Positions 37,801-52,869 are shown, counted from the first letter of the stretch. The stretch is 64,000 nt of DNA from Tanytarsus gracilentus (GCA_038502055.1 JAXRKN010000045.1:5788501-5852500), one strand, 5' to 3'. The notes: generated from the sequence alone by a model not told the origin. Made by a program: numbers and translations.

Positions 37801-40800
37801 AATGTCATGGGCGACATTAAATTGTTGAGTTTTGTTTCGAAGAAATGTTTGATTTTAAATTAGAGAAATTTGTTGAATTTAAATGCGTTTAAAGTTATAA
37901 AATGTCACAAAGTCTCAACATTACACTAACATCACATGATTTAATTGAATTCTTCAAGTTACAAGCTGTACTATTATATACAATTAAGATTACCCTCAAC
38001 TATCACTCGATAGTCATGAGAAAAGTTCTTCCACACCTTCCTGCAAGAATTTGCCAGCGCCACGTCACTTAATTAGTCGAAATGTGTTAAATTCATTAAA
38101 CTCTTTTTTTTTTCTCATAATTCTTTAACACTCTCAATGCTCAACTACTGGTGTTCGTTAACAATTTAACAATCAACATCCTCTCCGGCTCTCTTATGGT
38201 GCACAATCGAGAACATTCTTTTTTTTCGCGATATTGATTTAAAAGTGCTCATTGGTGATTTATTTTATTACATTTTTCTTCTCGCGCTCTTTTCATGAAT
38301 GAACACTAGACACTAGGATGGACACTCTTAGAAAATGTTTGAAATTAAATTTGAATGTGATTGATTGAAAGTTTTGTTTGGCAACCAAAAAAGTTAGAAA
38401 CATAAAAGTTTTTAATAAAAAAATAAACCTCTATTTTTTTTAAATGACATAATAAACTTGAAGTAAAATTTCCAACGTTTTTTGAAATTTTAAAAGTTCA
38501 TCATCCCTTTTTTCATATTGCGAGAGCGAGTACACACTCCACTCCGAGATTTGGAATCGTGAAATTCTATTGCAGACACTGCTGCGATGTATCATGTCTG
38601 ACTTGCACTACAAAGTCCGTTTCCGTGAGCATGCAATTATAGCTCTTTTTTCATTCCACTTCTTCTTCTCAAACCTCTGAAAAGAGTCTGCGATTTATTG
38701 ATTAGTGAATTAAACTCGACGATGTTTCGCTTTGCACTTATAATCGTGAGATTTTTCCACCTTCATACATATGCTCCATGATCGATGCGAATTTTATTGC
38801 TGAGCGCACATCGAAGCACTATAACAAGGCAGTTAATAAATCATTTTGTAATCATTTTCAACAATTGCAATCATCGATCGGAGAGATAGTTTATGATCTG
38901 ATAAAGAAATAGAGAAATTAGATGATGATCAGGTGTTGATAATCGTCATGTTCGTGTGTGCATGAATGGTTAATATTCAAAAATGAGCGCGTGATGATCG
39001 AAGATGAGAAAATTGAATTAAATGTGCTAACATATTTCTTAATTGATATTCATCTAATGACATGAGTAAACGCTTTCAAACAAACTCATCAAAAAGTGCG
39101 AGGGAAGGAAACTTTTAATAAATTTTTTTCTCTAAGTTTGAGTGCAAATTCAAATTATACAAAACTGTCCACCTCCCGAACCCTCACAAAAATCCATTTT
39201 AAATAACGAAATAACGTGTTAAAAAAAACTTCAAGAGAGATCTGTTAAATACGTTAAGGTGGATATCCATTAGCTGGAAAAAATTACATTAATAAACAAA
39301 ATTTTTGTGTATTAAAGATCACATAAATGAAGAGCGAACAAAAAGCCATGTTATTTTCGGAGGTTTGCGTGTTTAATTTGAGGCATATATTGGACAATGA
39401 TATTTTAATGTAGTCACAAAAGAACCGAAAAAAGAGTTCGCACTAATGATGTCACGCTTTCCGAGAGCCAATCATTGTTGACTTTTTTGTATTAATTATA
39501 ATTGATTGGAATTTTATTTATATGTAATTTTCGGAGCGCGATGTTCCTTTTTCATTTGATTTGCCGACACCTTTTACACGATATATCTTTCTTCTCTCAT
39601 CTCCAAAAAATATTTCTTTAGAGCGCGAGCCGGACTGTGGGATATATGTGTGAGGAGAGAAAATAATCTTATTAGAAAGTAATTTTTCAATATTTCACTT
39701 CTTTTTAATGAGTTTGAAGAGAATTTTCATTAATTGGTCATGTGACGATTTTTTGAGAATTTCCTTGTTGTAAATTTGAGATTTTTTAGTTGAATTTAAA
39801 ATTTATTAATTATTTGAAAATTTTAAGGAAAATAAAAATAACTCAATTTTTCCCTACCATCGCCAGTGTCACTTTCAGCTTTGATATTCCTCCAGAAGAT
39901 AATTTCATCTTCATTAAAATTAGAGTCGAGTTATACCCGATTGCTATCTCTCGTATTTATTTTTGTCATAACGCACAAAGCTCCGATAATTAACAACAAT
40001 TTATCATTCACACCAAATTTTTGATAATTTTATTCTTTCTTTGGACTTGTGATTAGAGATGAAGACACTTTGAATTTATTCGTCGATTTGTCTCTAAATA
40101 AACTAAAAAATTAGTTTAAAAATTTTTTTTGTTCAACAAAATTCATTACAAAAAAAATTTATGACTATAAGTGAATTTGGATCAATTTCGACAGAAGAAG
40201 AAGCAAAAATGTCCATAAATGCGTCGAGAGCAAGTCAAAAAATAAAACATTTAACATTTACGACGAACCTCACTCAACTCTCCGGGTTGATCTTTTGTTG
40301 GAGCAGAAATAAATTGAAAAAAAAAATGAATTATAGCGTTTAAAAGCCAAGAGAAGTTTTATTACACTTAATGGATATGTGTGTATATATGGACATATAG
40401 CAGCAAGTATTGTTCACTACAAAAAATAATTAAATATTAAAAGTTTGCCCCGCATACAGTGAATGTGCATTTTTGCGGAGAATTTGAAATGGGAGGAAGT
40501 AGCGTGAGAGACTTAGTAACATTTTGTTGCATGGAGAAGGAAAAAATTTCGTTTTGTTATAGTTTCAACCATTAGTAGCGCATTAAATTTTTATGGAGAA
40601 GCAGAAATAAAATTTATTGTTGACCATCATGAGGTAAAATAAATCATTAAAGATTTTTTTTGGTGGATTTTAAAAAATAAATTATTTTTGACATTTAATT
40701 GCTTTTATTTCAAAACATTTAAAACATATCAAAAAATGTTTTGAATGAAGTAAAATAAATTTTATTTTTAATTTAGGGTTCGAAACTTTAATGATTTTAA

Positions 40801-42203
40801 ATAATTTCAGACGTTCGATTTTTTTTCTTAATACATTCAAACAATTGATTCATTTTTTTCAAATATTTTTCACCTCAATCCTAATAATAATTTCAAAAGT
40901 ATCACACCTTAATATTAAAATTTCTCACTTAATAATCAAATCAAAGAAAAATCTTTCCTCAACAAGATCAAAATCTACATAGTAAACGAATGTAATTCGA
41001 CACGAGCCAAAGTGTAAACGTAAAAACGTCTTTAAATTGCATCTCGACTCTTCTCGCGTTTCCTTTGGTATGTGCATAGTATACGCGGGGAGTAAAGCCT
41101 CAATCAATAGCCAATAAAGAATCAAATTTTATTGAACATTGTGACAAGTACAAGTCAATAAAATCTAAATTTGTCGTTACCATTTCGATTAGCCGATCAC
41201 GTAGTGTGGTCTTTGAACTACATTTGTGGCTGAAACGACATTGTGCGTTTTACTTGGATCAATAATTTATTGTTTTAATGCAGGGGTTTATTAAGGAATT
41301 TAAAGTAAAAAAATATTGATTTTAAAATTATCAATTTTCAAAGGTTCGAATCCTAAATTTTAAAAAAGTATCATGTGCCATATTCTTTTTTTTTGCAAAA
41401 TTTAGTGTCCACGTCTTGCTCCATATCGAGGGAGGAAATCGTTTGCAAGCTAATTTAAAAATTTACTTTATAAATTTTATTGGCGCTTTACGATTAGCTT
41501 TATGGTTATTTATCACATATTTCTTTCTTCTCTCTCTCAGTACTTAGCAGCAGCAGCCAGAGCACTCGTCAGTCGTCAGAGAGAAAACTAACAGATAGTA
41601 AAATAGTGCATTAGTGCAACAATATTGTCGATGATTGCACATAACGACGTCTCGGAATGGGCTTGGAAATAAGAGCACAAACGTCTCGTCTCATCAACTT
41701 TGTGATTTTATTATTGACATGTTAATGAAATAGATTTCTTTTTATCGCATTCGCATGAACACGCAAGATGCAGTAAGGATCTTTTAATTTGACTTTATTT
41801 GATCATCACAATTCTCTAATTGAAACTAATTCTACTTCATTTTAATATTTTTTGAGACAATCTTGTCCGTGCAACTTTGTAAAGTCGACTTAAATTGTTA
41901 TTCAGGAAAAAATTATCGTGAAATAAAAAATGACATGTACGTAGGAATTTTAATTTTTATGACTTTAATCTCGGATTTGCAATAGAGAATGTAGATCGGT
42001 GGGTATTTTAACAGTCATCGAGTAACTCAAACTATTTCTTTCGCTTGAGAGAATTTCTCATTGAATTAAGTTAAATCATTTAAATATTCAAATTGTGAAA
42101 GATTAATATTCTAAGGGATGTAAACTTTGAATAAAATAATTTAAGAGTTAAATGATTTTAAAAAAAAATTCAACAGAAAAATTTTCGAACCTTCATTAAA
42201 GTT

Positions 42204-42526
42204 TGTTGGGTTTTTTGGTTTGCTCGGTGGTTTTTGTTGGTGTGTTAATTTATTTTAAATTTTTTTTTTTTTTTTTTTTTGTTTTATTTTTTTTGGATAA
42301 TAAGTGTGGATAAAAATTTTTTTATATTATGTAAAAGAATTTTATATATATATAAGATTGATAGTGAAAAAAATAAAAAACTTTTGAATATAGAAAAATA
42401 TTTTATAAGAGTTAAATGATTTAAATCAAAGCTTAAAACAAATGGAAATTCAAGTGCAGAATAAAATTTTCTTTTTTTTATTTTTGAAAATTTATTGTAC
42501 CTTGAATTCAAAAAAAAAAAAAAAAA
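42204..42526 (+). mobile_element. Poly(A)-ended insertion with 18-bp target-site duplication
   Basis: An exact 18-bp direct repeat CGAACCTTCATTAAAGTT flanks this 323-bp segment (42186-42203 and 42527-42544). The segment ends in 17 A residues directly against the second copy, the usual outcome of LINE-driven retrotransposition of an RNA. AATAAAA occurs about 45 nt before the tail. It has a 21-nt T run (42260-42280) and no coding frame of note, so it may be a SINE-like or 3'-UTR-derived retrocopy. A second shared word outside it (TAAGAGTTAAATGATTT at 42142 and 42406) leaves a local segmental duplication possible. Confidence 0.55.
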
Positions 42527-45420
42527 CGAACCTTCATTAAAGTTAAATATTTTCATTATTTATTCCGCACATTTTTAATTTTAATTAAACATCAAATTGA
42601 ATAAATCTCACAAACGTGTGCACACCTCGTTCTTCGACACTTACCAGTTCACTACTTTTATCTCTCAGCTCTCCCCACTCAACTCCAACTTTAGATCTTT
42701 TTACAATGATTGTGGCAGGTTGATAATCATCAGTTACTAAGCAACTTGTAAATAGATCGTTTTATCGCATGATGATAAACTCGAGTGCATAAATAAGAAT
42801 GAGAAAATATATTTATGCGATCATCAAGACCGGGTAAATGCACCGATTTGTATGAGATAAGACTGACTGTGGTGAAGCAAGGTAGTTGAGCTTAATTGAA
42901 AAAAGCGAGTTGTGGTTTATGCTTTTATTAATTGAAATCGATACCTTCGTTGACAATTGCGTTAAGTGGGATTCGCTATTTGTTGGGTTGGAATATTAAT
43001 TGAATTGATATCGGACACCGATAGCATTTGAAAATTAATTAAATTAAAAACTATTGAAGAAGAATTTAAAAAGTCTCGTAAGTCTTTACTCCCATAAAGT
43101 ATCATCGTCAGCAAGTGCAAATAATGCACCAACAATAATAAAAAGTGCTACACAAAGGAAGGAGAAAATTATGCTTTAGCACATTCCACAATTTATGATA
43201 TTGAGCAAAAGTAACGATCGCGATAGAGAAAAATGCTTGTAATATTTTATTGGATTTGTTTTTATTGTAATCTGTATTTTATGAGGAAAGATTAGTTTTA
43301 TGAAATAGTGGAACTTGCACATATATATGAGCAGCACGGCGAGGTGAGTAGAATGCAAGTTGAGTCCATTTCTACCATTTACAAACAACAAATAGATGAT
43401 CTGGTGCTATATGGGCACACACGAGGAAATTTATATTTCTTGATATTAACCTATTGATCCTTGACCACTCCCGGAATGATGAAATTGATACATTGCCGTA
43501 TGTGCAGACGCACACTTTGCAAAGTAATTTCTTTCCTATGTTTCGCATGGCGAATAAACTTGAACTTTACGATTGTGTAATAATTTTTCCTTCTTCACAG
43601 TCCAGTTCAAATGTCGCCTGGCTGTGAGTTGAGTTTAATAATAATTATAAGTTGCGTTGAGAGCATTAATTAAAATAGAGTTTTTCATGTTTAACTTTTA
43701 AGCTTCAGTAGAAACTTAGATCTTTAATGTCAGAGAGGTTTTTTAGATTTAATTACTTAATTTATGGTTTTTAAGTTTCAAATAATTCATGAACATCATT
43801 TATTTGAAATTATAGAAAACGAAATAAATTTTAATTTGAGAATTTTCACAAAATGTCAAATAATGGGTTCGAATCCTTACACAAAAATGATTTAATCCCA
43901 AATTCTATATTTTTTTAGTTACGTATTAAATAAATTTAATTTAAATTGCCAAAAAAAATTTAAATTAAAATTAATTTTTTCCTCAACACATTTATATAAG
44001 AAACTTGGATCTACGGTGGTGTGCTAGTCAAACTATAACAATAAAATTATTAATCATAAATTATTCAAATTCGTAATAAAAACGCGCTTTGACGCATCAT
44101 TTGATACTTTTTTAGAACACAACCGGAGAGACAACTAATAAAAACGGTGACGATTATGATAGAACGGCATGAGATTTAAATTCTATAGGAACATAAAAAT
44201 GCCAAAAAAAATATATTCACGACCCAGCGTCATAATTAATTTAAATTGTAGCAAACACCCAAAGAGTGTGACATAAAAGCCCCAGAAATATGAACGAGTG
44301 TTGCCACATCGTCGTGACGATGTCAGGTGCCATGATCAGTGTTATGGCAATGACATCACCACACAAACCAAGAGATTATTTTATTGGCATCGATGCCTTT
44401 TATCCGAACGATCAATATGGACGAATGAATAAATAAAAACGCTATAAAAATTCAATATTAATGAAATATAAAAAATGAACGAATAATACTGCGAGTCATA
44501 AAATTTTTTATTAAAATAAAAAAGAGATACTTTTATTAATATGCTCTCGACACACACAAAGTCGCACGATTTGCGCGCGAGATAGAATGTGAAAGAAGTG
44601 AATACATATGGAAATTTATTTTCAACCTTATCTTCTCACTCAGGTGAGTCGTAAAATATAAAAAGTCACATCACACGCGGGTCAGGTGAAAATTGCCTCA
44701 AAATAAATTCCATCGGAGGTGAGATAAAAGCTATAAAGGAAGAAATATCACTACTGACTGGAATTTTCGGTTGACAAAGCGCCGAAAATATTTTTGTGAT
44801 CTTTTGTTTAAAAAAAATTTAACGATTTTTATAAGTTTAAAATTATTTTTTGTATAAAATTCATCACACCGCTATTTCTAAACGTCTATGACTCATCATC
44901 CGATAGAAGAGAAATGAAACTGGGCATTTATGGCACACCAAGAGATCGCGGAATTAAAACAGTCAACAGCGAATGTTATAGTTGAACCATAAATCAAATG
45001 ATAATCCAAAATCAAGTCTCGCGTTCTTCTCTCTCTCGCTCGAGAAAAGTCGATTGTCTTTTAATTATGGCACTGCTCGATATGCAATAGAGAAAAGCAG
45101 AGCATAAAGGCTATAGCTATAAAAAAGCTTTGATTGCACTAAAGTGATTTTGTGAGAAATCAAATTGTTATTTGCTACAGGTTGGGCGCTTCTTGAACGA
45201 AGAAAAATTATCTCAGGCAAATGTCATCGTAAAAGTCTTTTCATTCCACTCGATGCTCAATTCTTTTATTCTCTTCTCTTCTTCAGCTCGAAAAGCTTTA
45301 GGGTCAAATTCAATAAAACCTCAATATATGGCTTATAAGAATCTCACCGACATGTGTGTAAACGATCTATGTGGAATGACGACGACGCAGCAAAAAAAAG
45401 TATAAAAAAGAATTTTTTCA

Positions 45421-45520
45421 AGGTGTGGAAAATTTTAAAAAATATTTAAAAATTTGACGAAGTTAATTCTAAAAATTAAATTTTTAAAAAATAATTTATC
45501 TCTTTAAGTTTCCACTCCCG
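45421..45520. mobile_element. AT-rich foldback (MITE-like) element
   Basis: The left end AGGTGTGGAAAATTTTAAA and a right end reading CGGGAGTGGAAACTTAAAG on the minus strand pair over most of their length, about 100 bp apart. AT-rich core, no coding capacity. Confidence 0.5.
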
Positions 45521-48500
45521 AGTCAGAAATTTTTCTAATATCGCGACTTAATCAAAGGAACTCTGAATTCCAATAAGGTTCAATGGTATGTGCCTTCTTC
45601 ATTCCTGATGTTGATTCTCAGTTTGATTAGCTCTTTCTCTCTCTCACACAGAACTTCATCGTTGTCGTCTTTTTAAATTGCCTTTATAGATATTGCCTGA
45701 GCTCTAATGTGCACTATGTGAGTACGCGCACATGTGTGTTGATCGTCACTAAAAATGTTCACTGCATGCTTGTTGTGTATAATTATAATTTAAAAGGAGT
45801 TTACAGTTCATAATGGTTGTTTGAGGAGAAAAAATAAGAAGTTCATGAGAGGGAGTGCCAAGAGGTTATGCTGTGTAAAGTTCTTTCGGACGGTTATAAA
45901 AAAATTTAAAGCTATGGAGATTTTTGGATTAAATTTTTTAAAATATTAAAGAAATTTCTCAACACATCATAAAATGTTTAAAAACTCGATCGACTTAAAC
46001 CCCTGTAAAAAAGTTCCTCTTCAAATTGACCCTTAGAAGTTTTAACCTCTTCTGTTTAAAGCTACAAACAAATCCTTCACTCATGAGATGTTTACAGCAC
46101 TTGCTCAATGAAACACTCATACATTAATTGAAAATGTCATCTCTCATTTCAATGTCATACCAATTATTATTATGAAGATTTCTTCCTGACTCTTCATCAA
46201 CATCTCTCGAGTTAAAAATATTTATGTGTTTCATACGGCAGCAAGCGACGGCGGTGTGACTTGTGAAGAAGAGAAACTGTTGAAATTCGTGCCTTTGATT
46301 GAAAAATTATTCAAATGTGAATGTAACATTGAGATAGGACGTTTGTGAACGCGTCGAGACAAATCACACATCGAAATGTGAGTAAGAGAGAAAATGGAAA
46401 GAGATAACTTTTGCTTATGGATCACTTAACGAGTTCTGTATCGATACTTTATGAGTTTAAATTAATTTGAATATATTTAGGAGAAGAATTGTAGCAAATA
46501 ACTTTGACGACATTTATAAATTCAAATCATTCCTTAGAATTATTATGATGTAACTAATTGCCTCGATTCTCCACACATTTTACATGCATGAATTTGTTTC
46601 TTATCAAAAGCGCGCAATTAAGATAAAATTCTTTTATGATGATGTCTTAAGACACATTCACACATCGTTCCGCATTCTTCGCCCTAAATGACACTTTTTT
46701 GAAGCCATAAAATCATGCCTTTGTGATTTATTGTTCTCTAACCCCTTGTTGCACATTTATGTGACCGCAAAAAAGCGAAGAAATTCTCTACAAGTTATTT
46801 TTGCACTCGCACACACATTAATTCCATTCCCATTACCGTTACCAATTTTATTAGCTCGTCTTCATCTCTTTCCGAACTCTATCGACTACGCGCCGTACAG
46901 TGCAAAAGGCTTATTGGTCAGCGAAAATATTTTCCCATCCATATTCGATCCATATGCTGTATGCCAATGCTTCATTCTCTCTCCAGCATTAACTAGTTTT
47001 TGTGTGCAACAATAACGCATGAAATTACAGAAAAAAATGGGCATAAAATGAGAATATAAAATATTATTCAATTATGATGCCGACCACAATTTTCTCTCCT
47101 TAAGCAAGCTATGCGGCTTTCTAAGGTGAGTCATCGAATAGTGAAGTTTTTTGTTGATTTTTAAATTTGATAAATTAATTTTTAATTTCTCTTAATTTCA
47201 CTTAAGAATGCAAATTTGGTTTCATTAAGAATACAAAAAATGATTAAGAATCATTTTGATTCCAAAAATTAGGTTCGAATCCTAAAGTTTATATTTTTTG
47301 TCTAAAATTAAATTCGGCATCTCACATTACCCGCTAACACTTGAAAAACGATGAGCCAAGGTGTATGGCATTGTGGGGAGGAATTTATTAAAATTATTTG
47401 CTTTGAATCTTCTCTTTTGTTTCCTTTATGCATGCGGTTGCTACCTTCGGGGGATTTTCTTTAAACATTCTCACAATCGTTCTCGATGAAATTTATGCAC
47501 TTGTATGTTTGAATGCGCCTTGTATATTCAAATTAATTAATAATTGGATCTGTACTGAGTTTGACATCGATATTGTTGTCTCCGTTGGTGACTTCTGGTT
47601 TTCTTATTGCTCATTGTTTTTGCCATCTGTGGAATTGAAAGCATATAAAAGAGATAGAGAGAAAAAAGTTCAAACGCATCGACCGCAATATGCCTTCATA
47701 TTATGTTCATATACCTCACACAAGGCATTCGACAATATTTATGCATTGAAGAGTCAAAGAGGTCTCCAGTCGAATGGATTTTGAACATCCATTTGATGCA
47801 TATTCATAAAGATAATGTTATCATTATGCAATGTGCACATTAACCCACTCGTTTGAATAAAAATCGCACCATAAAATGTCAGGCGAGTTAAAGTTTTAAA
47901 AGCACAATATTTATGATAATTCTCAATTGTCTAGAATTGGAAATTTATCGCAGCTAAAAAATGTTACAAATGGCCATAAAAAGCCCATTTCGGCATGTAT
48001 GCATTAAAATTTGTTGTAAATTTGTTTATTTAAATTCGTTGAAAGTAATTAATTTGAAAAACTTCTTCTTCTTTTTGCGAGTTCTTTATTCGGCTACAAG
48101 CCAGCATGCCACGTTCTCTCTTCTTAAATTGCTACCCATTAAAAATGAATCGAAGCAATTTAAATCGAATTTTAATCCACACTTTATAATGACGCTCATA
48201 TTTTTCATAGCAGCGAAAGTCGAGAGCGAGAACAAGAAAGGTGCGGTGGAGAGTTCATCGCGAGTTCGTGTATTTAAGTCTTTTAGAATTGATTTGAGCA
48301 GAATTAAAAACACTTGAGGAAATTGTTAAATTTATTTAAAAAGTTTAGTTAGTTGAAAATTTAAGAAGAATTTCATTCATACGAAGCATTAATTTTTGAT
48401 TATTTTCGTGTTGATTTTTTTTAACACTCAAATTTCACATTTTTGAAGAAAAATCAATTAAGCACACTAAAAATACTTTTTTGTGTCCTTTTAATGGCGT

Positions 48501-49202
48501 CCAAATTGCAAATGTAATGTCATAAAAATTGCCAATCATCTGGCACCGGCGCGTTAAATAATTTTCGGTATTAAGACCGTTTTTGTCAAATTCCCATCAA
48601 AAGAACATTTTCAGATTCCATCACGACTCGGCGCGCGCAAGAATTTCAAAGTAGTGTCGTAAATGCCGAAATTTTTGCCATAAAAATCATTCTTAGCTTG
48701 AACTCGTAAAAAATTACACCGCGATACATTTTTTTCTTTCTCTTTTTTCGATAGTACAAAGAGACCTCACACGTGGAAATTGGAATAGTTTTGCTCAACA
48801 AAACCAGGAAAGCTCTTCATGCTCACATTCTAGTCATCAAAAATCAAGTCAATACGATACTAATTTTATTGTTATGACGGTTGTTTTTGAATAATAAATT
48901 TTGAATCTCTCGTTCTTTTTGTTTTCTTGTTCTTTCTCACTTGTGGTCATTGTGCCTTGTTATATCGCATCTAACGAGCGAGTATTTCAGTTCGAATCAT
49001 TAGTCCTCTCTTATCTTTGTGATATTGTATATCAGTTCTCGATTCTCTTTTGAGAAAATAGTATAATAAATTGCCATAATTGTCAAACTTAATTGGTTCA
49101 TTATCAGATCGAAATTGGAATCAATATTCGTTTGCCTTCGATTAAAATAAAAATGTAAATTTTTTTAAGGATTTTATAAAATGTTTGGGTCATTTGTCAG
49201 TC

Positions 49203-49293
49203 GGGGTGAGAAACTTTTAATGTTGGTAAATTTATCTTTTTTATTCCTAAAAAAATATTTTTTTACAAATTATTGACACAAATCCCTCACGCC
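49203..49293. mobile_element. Putative short foldback element
   Basis: The left end GGGGTGAGAAACTTTTAATG resembles that of the 19691-19850 element. The right end reads GGCGTGAGGGATT on the minus strand, so only the GTGAG core pairs well. Weak on its own, supported by family resemblance. Confidence 0.3.
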
Positions 49294-52200
49294 ATTCGAC
49301 AGAAATAAAAGAAGATTTTTTTGACAATGAATTCCATCTTTCAAACTAATTTGCGCATATTCGAGATGGGAAAATCAAAATTTTCTGATTCCACTGAAAC
49401 CTAATATTTGCATTATTCCCTCTGAGAACATTTAATTTTGTCTGCGTTACATTTTGACGTTCACAGCGACAGATAACACTAAAAACCGCTGGTAAATGGA
49501 CAACATTATCGTGACCTATCGCTCTTCTCTCGTGGGGTTGAGTTACATTGTATTAAAATTTATTTTGAGAATGTCTGAAAATATTATTAATATCAACCTG
49601 AATTTTGAAAATGCAAGCGGTGAGAAACTTTTTTCAAAAAAATAATTTTTAAATACCTAAATAAATATAATAATTTTAAGACTTTTGGAAGGAACTTTAG
49701 GATTCGAAACTTGATTTTACAAAGAAATGAAATTTTTCTGAAATAGTTTATTTTTTAAACATCTTAAACATTTCTTACATAAAGGATCTTAAAAACCCTC
49801 AAAGTATTCCTTCCCCATTTTTAAGTTATAATTTTTCTAAAACAAAATAAATGTGATAGAAATTTGTCATGTCCATTCCGATAACAGCATGAAAACATCT
49901 AATTTTTTTTGTTACAAAAAAACACCACTAATGAAAACGAATAGATGAAATCACACTTTAAAGGTAAAATCTCGAAATATGAGTCGACGACTATGATCGC
50001 GAGCGAAGAAGCGAGAAAAGAAATTTAAAATTTAAATTTTTATATTTTGGAATGAGATGAAGAAAAGAAAAAAATTCAATCAATAATCGATATTGTTCTA
50101 GAGAGGTATTTTGGTCTTATGGATGTGTGATTCATAACAGGTCATTCAGCTCGTGGTGTGGATTTTTACTCTCTGACTTTCAATCCCCCAAATGGTCCAT
50201 CAATTTGGCTTTAGTTAAATGGATGATCGTTTCGACTCACCACGTTTTCGAGAAAAACACAAAAATTGAAAACGATTTTTTGAGATTAATTGATTGAATT
50301 TATCTCGCATTATGAGATGGAGGAAGAAGAGACCTAACCTAAATATTTTCTATCACTCATGTCTTTCTCTGAAAAGGTGAGACATGCGGAGTTGCCACCG
50401 CAGGATATTTAGTAAATATTTCTAAATCTAATTTTTATCGATTTTGACGTCGAAAATGTTCCTGGAATATAAAAAAGGCGAAAATTTGATAAAAGTTTTT
50501 TTATGCAAGGGAAGGAAAATTTTGTAAATTATTTTACTTTTGTTCAAAAATAAATTTTTATGATCGATCATAATCGTAAAATATTGCTCGATACGAATCA
50601 GGTGAAACTCATGTGTGCTTTTTGAGAAAGAAAACGATCAATTAAATAAATGCTTCATGGGCCATCAGACAAATAAATCTAACAAATTAACAGCATACAC
50701 TCGAGAAGAGATATTTCTCCCTTTGATTGATGATTGTTTTCTCTAAACGTAAGTGATTTGTAATAGTCCACATTGATCATCTCAACAAGTCATTTCGGAA
50801 AGGTTTACAAATTGAATTTAAAAGTGATTTGATTCACTTTTTTGATTGGAGTTGGTGTGAAATTCTTTATATGGCTTGGAGATATTTTTTATTTCAGGAA
50901 ATTTGGGAGTGTTGAATAATTGCATTAATCTCATTTTAATCGAGGGAAATCAATCTAAGCGGATTATGAATGCGACTTTTATGGGTGAATAATTTGAAGG
51001 TTTTTTATTAAAAAAAATTAATTGAAATTAATAAAGTTGAAAAATTAATTTTAAACTCTTTTATTAGGATTTAGTTTTAATCTTAGGATTTAAATTTAAT
51101 CCTTGAAATTAAAATTTAATTACATCCTCCAAAATCGCAATAATCAATTAAAAATTTTCAACCTCGCAGTTAAACACTCAAAATTGTTTCAAAGCTCAAG
51201 AATTGAAACCTAATTCATCAGTCAATGTTTGATAAATTCCTCTTCATTCATAAACAATAACAGAAGAAAGAAACACACTTCATAAGAATTCCTTGTAGTC
51301 AAATAACATCTTAAACGTCGTGTCAAAATGTTATCATTTTAACTCATAATGGATTATGTATGTTAAATACTGAGACATACTCATCACTATTATTAGATTT
51401 TTTATTCTTCTTAAACACTTCCACACAACCCCATTGTTGTTGAGGTACTCGAAAGTTTTTCCATTTAACCTCAAAGAATGAGGATCTTACTGAATGTAAA
51501 TTGTTTCTTAATTTAAAAAATAACTGTTTGATGCTAAATGTCCATGATTACATTATTAGTTTAATAATATTAAAAAGCTTTAAAATAAGGCTTTAAATTC
51601 AATTTATTTTAAAAATATTTAAAATATGAAAATTAAATTTTAAATTTAAAAGGTTCAAATCCTTAAATTAAAAAAATAAAAGAAATTAGCTTTAAAATTT
51701 TTTTCATTTATTTGAAAAAAAATTTTGGCGATTTTAAAAATTATTTTTAATTAATAAAATTAATATAAATGCGCCTTAAGAACCCTCAAACCGATAGCAT
51801 TCATATTTTGGAAGAATTGATCCATAGCCCGCGTCAACATCACGTTTATAAACAAATGATTTCGATGAATGAGCTGGGAAAAGATGTGTGGAGAGTAAGA
51901 AGCGAAATAATTCGAAGAACAAATGAAACGAAAACACTTGAATCACGACGATCTGTCTTAAAGTCAAGAAGTGAGGAGAGAGAGAGAAAAAGGAAAGAGA
52001 GGTAAATTGAAGATTTCAAGTGGTTGATTAATTATTTAAACCACAAGAGCAAGTGAATTCTCTTCTTCGCTGTTTTCTCGCTTACTCATTTGAAGTCGAC
52101 AGCGACGTAAGGCACAAGGTGAGATGAAAATGAAATTTCCTTCACCGTGGCACGATTCTCAACTCTCTTTCCTCATGAGTGATTTACTTCGCGAGACTGA

Positions 52201-52869
52201 ATGCCACCGTGTGATACCGTTTTAATTGGGAGATCTCCGCGGATCTTTCGAGAACGTGATAGTTATTAACAAAAGATCAAAGAATTAATTTCATCTCGTT
52301 TTTTTTTGTGTGTGAAAAAAATGTGATTTACTCGAGCATGAAAACCCCACGGCGCGGCGGCGATCGATAGAGTTGAGGTATTTAGGCGATAAGAAATGAT
52401 TTGCGAGCTTTGAATAGAAAAATATTGAGATTAATTTTTGAGGATTTTTAAGTTAATTGGATTTTTTTTGAGGAAACAACTTAAACGGTTTTCCGGATTT
52501 TTTTGAAATCATTAAAATTCTAGCAATGAGATTTTTCACTTAAAAAGATGTAAAAGTCTTAATTTTTTGCTCATCTCAAACCATGTCTCATTTGAGATGA
52601 CACAATTCGGCGAATGATTTGGCGTGACAGGTAGTGGTGTTAAAAATAATCATGTTATGAAGTGCCTTTTGTAATTATTAATAATTTGTGAAGGAACATC
52701 CAACAACCACCGCGCGCTAAAGATCCATTCCATATATTTTTTTTTCTCTTTCAATAGATTGACGCTGCTGCCAGTGTGTGTGCGCCTCTTTAATCACATT
52801 TTTCTCCCATCTCATTCAAAGCTGCTTGATATTTCATCTTTTTTTTTGACAGCACAACGAGTGCTTGGC

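Larger units (their letters stand above)
30501..42203. other. Non-coding stretch with scattered repeats
   Basis: No gene recognised in about 11.7 kb. It contains foldback elements at 32413-32526 and 34721-34815 and exact B-box-like words at 31183-31193, 36455-36465 (minus) and 41343-41353 (plus). A GT/CA run sits at about 37172-37192. A G+C-richer island at about 31600-31890 is open in three frames (94 aa plus; 63 and 69 aa minus) but has no recognisable domain. A pyrimidine tract plus CAG followed by CAGCAGCAGCC and TCAGTCGTCAGAG near 41521-41600 resembles a 5'-leader exon or start site. Confidence 0.5.
42545..52758. other. Non-coding stretch with scattered repeats
   Basis: No gene recognised. 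It contains exact B-box-like words at 43866-43876 and 47272-47282, near-matches at 49700-49710 and 51652-51662, and foldback elements at 45421-45520 and 49203-49293. Two 118-codon open frames (47428-47784, 47961-48317) are about the size chance would give in DNA of this composition and have no recognisable features. A 78-codon ATG frame at 51769-52005 ends in a charged ERERKRKER tail just before a GTAAAT. Confidence 0.5.

Noticed and set aside
47428..48317. Two plus-strand frames of 118 codons each
   Set aside because: About the longest length chance gives in 64 kb of this composition; no domain, splice or promoter support.
51769..52005. 78-codon charged open frame ending before GTAAAT
   Set aside because: It could be an exon with a splice donor, but the charged tail comes from a GA-rich run and no partner exon was found.
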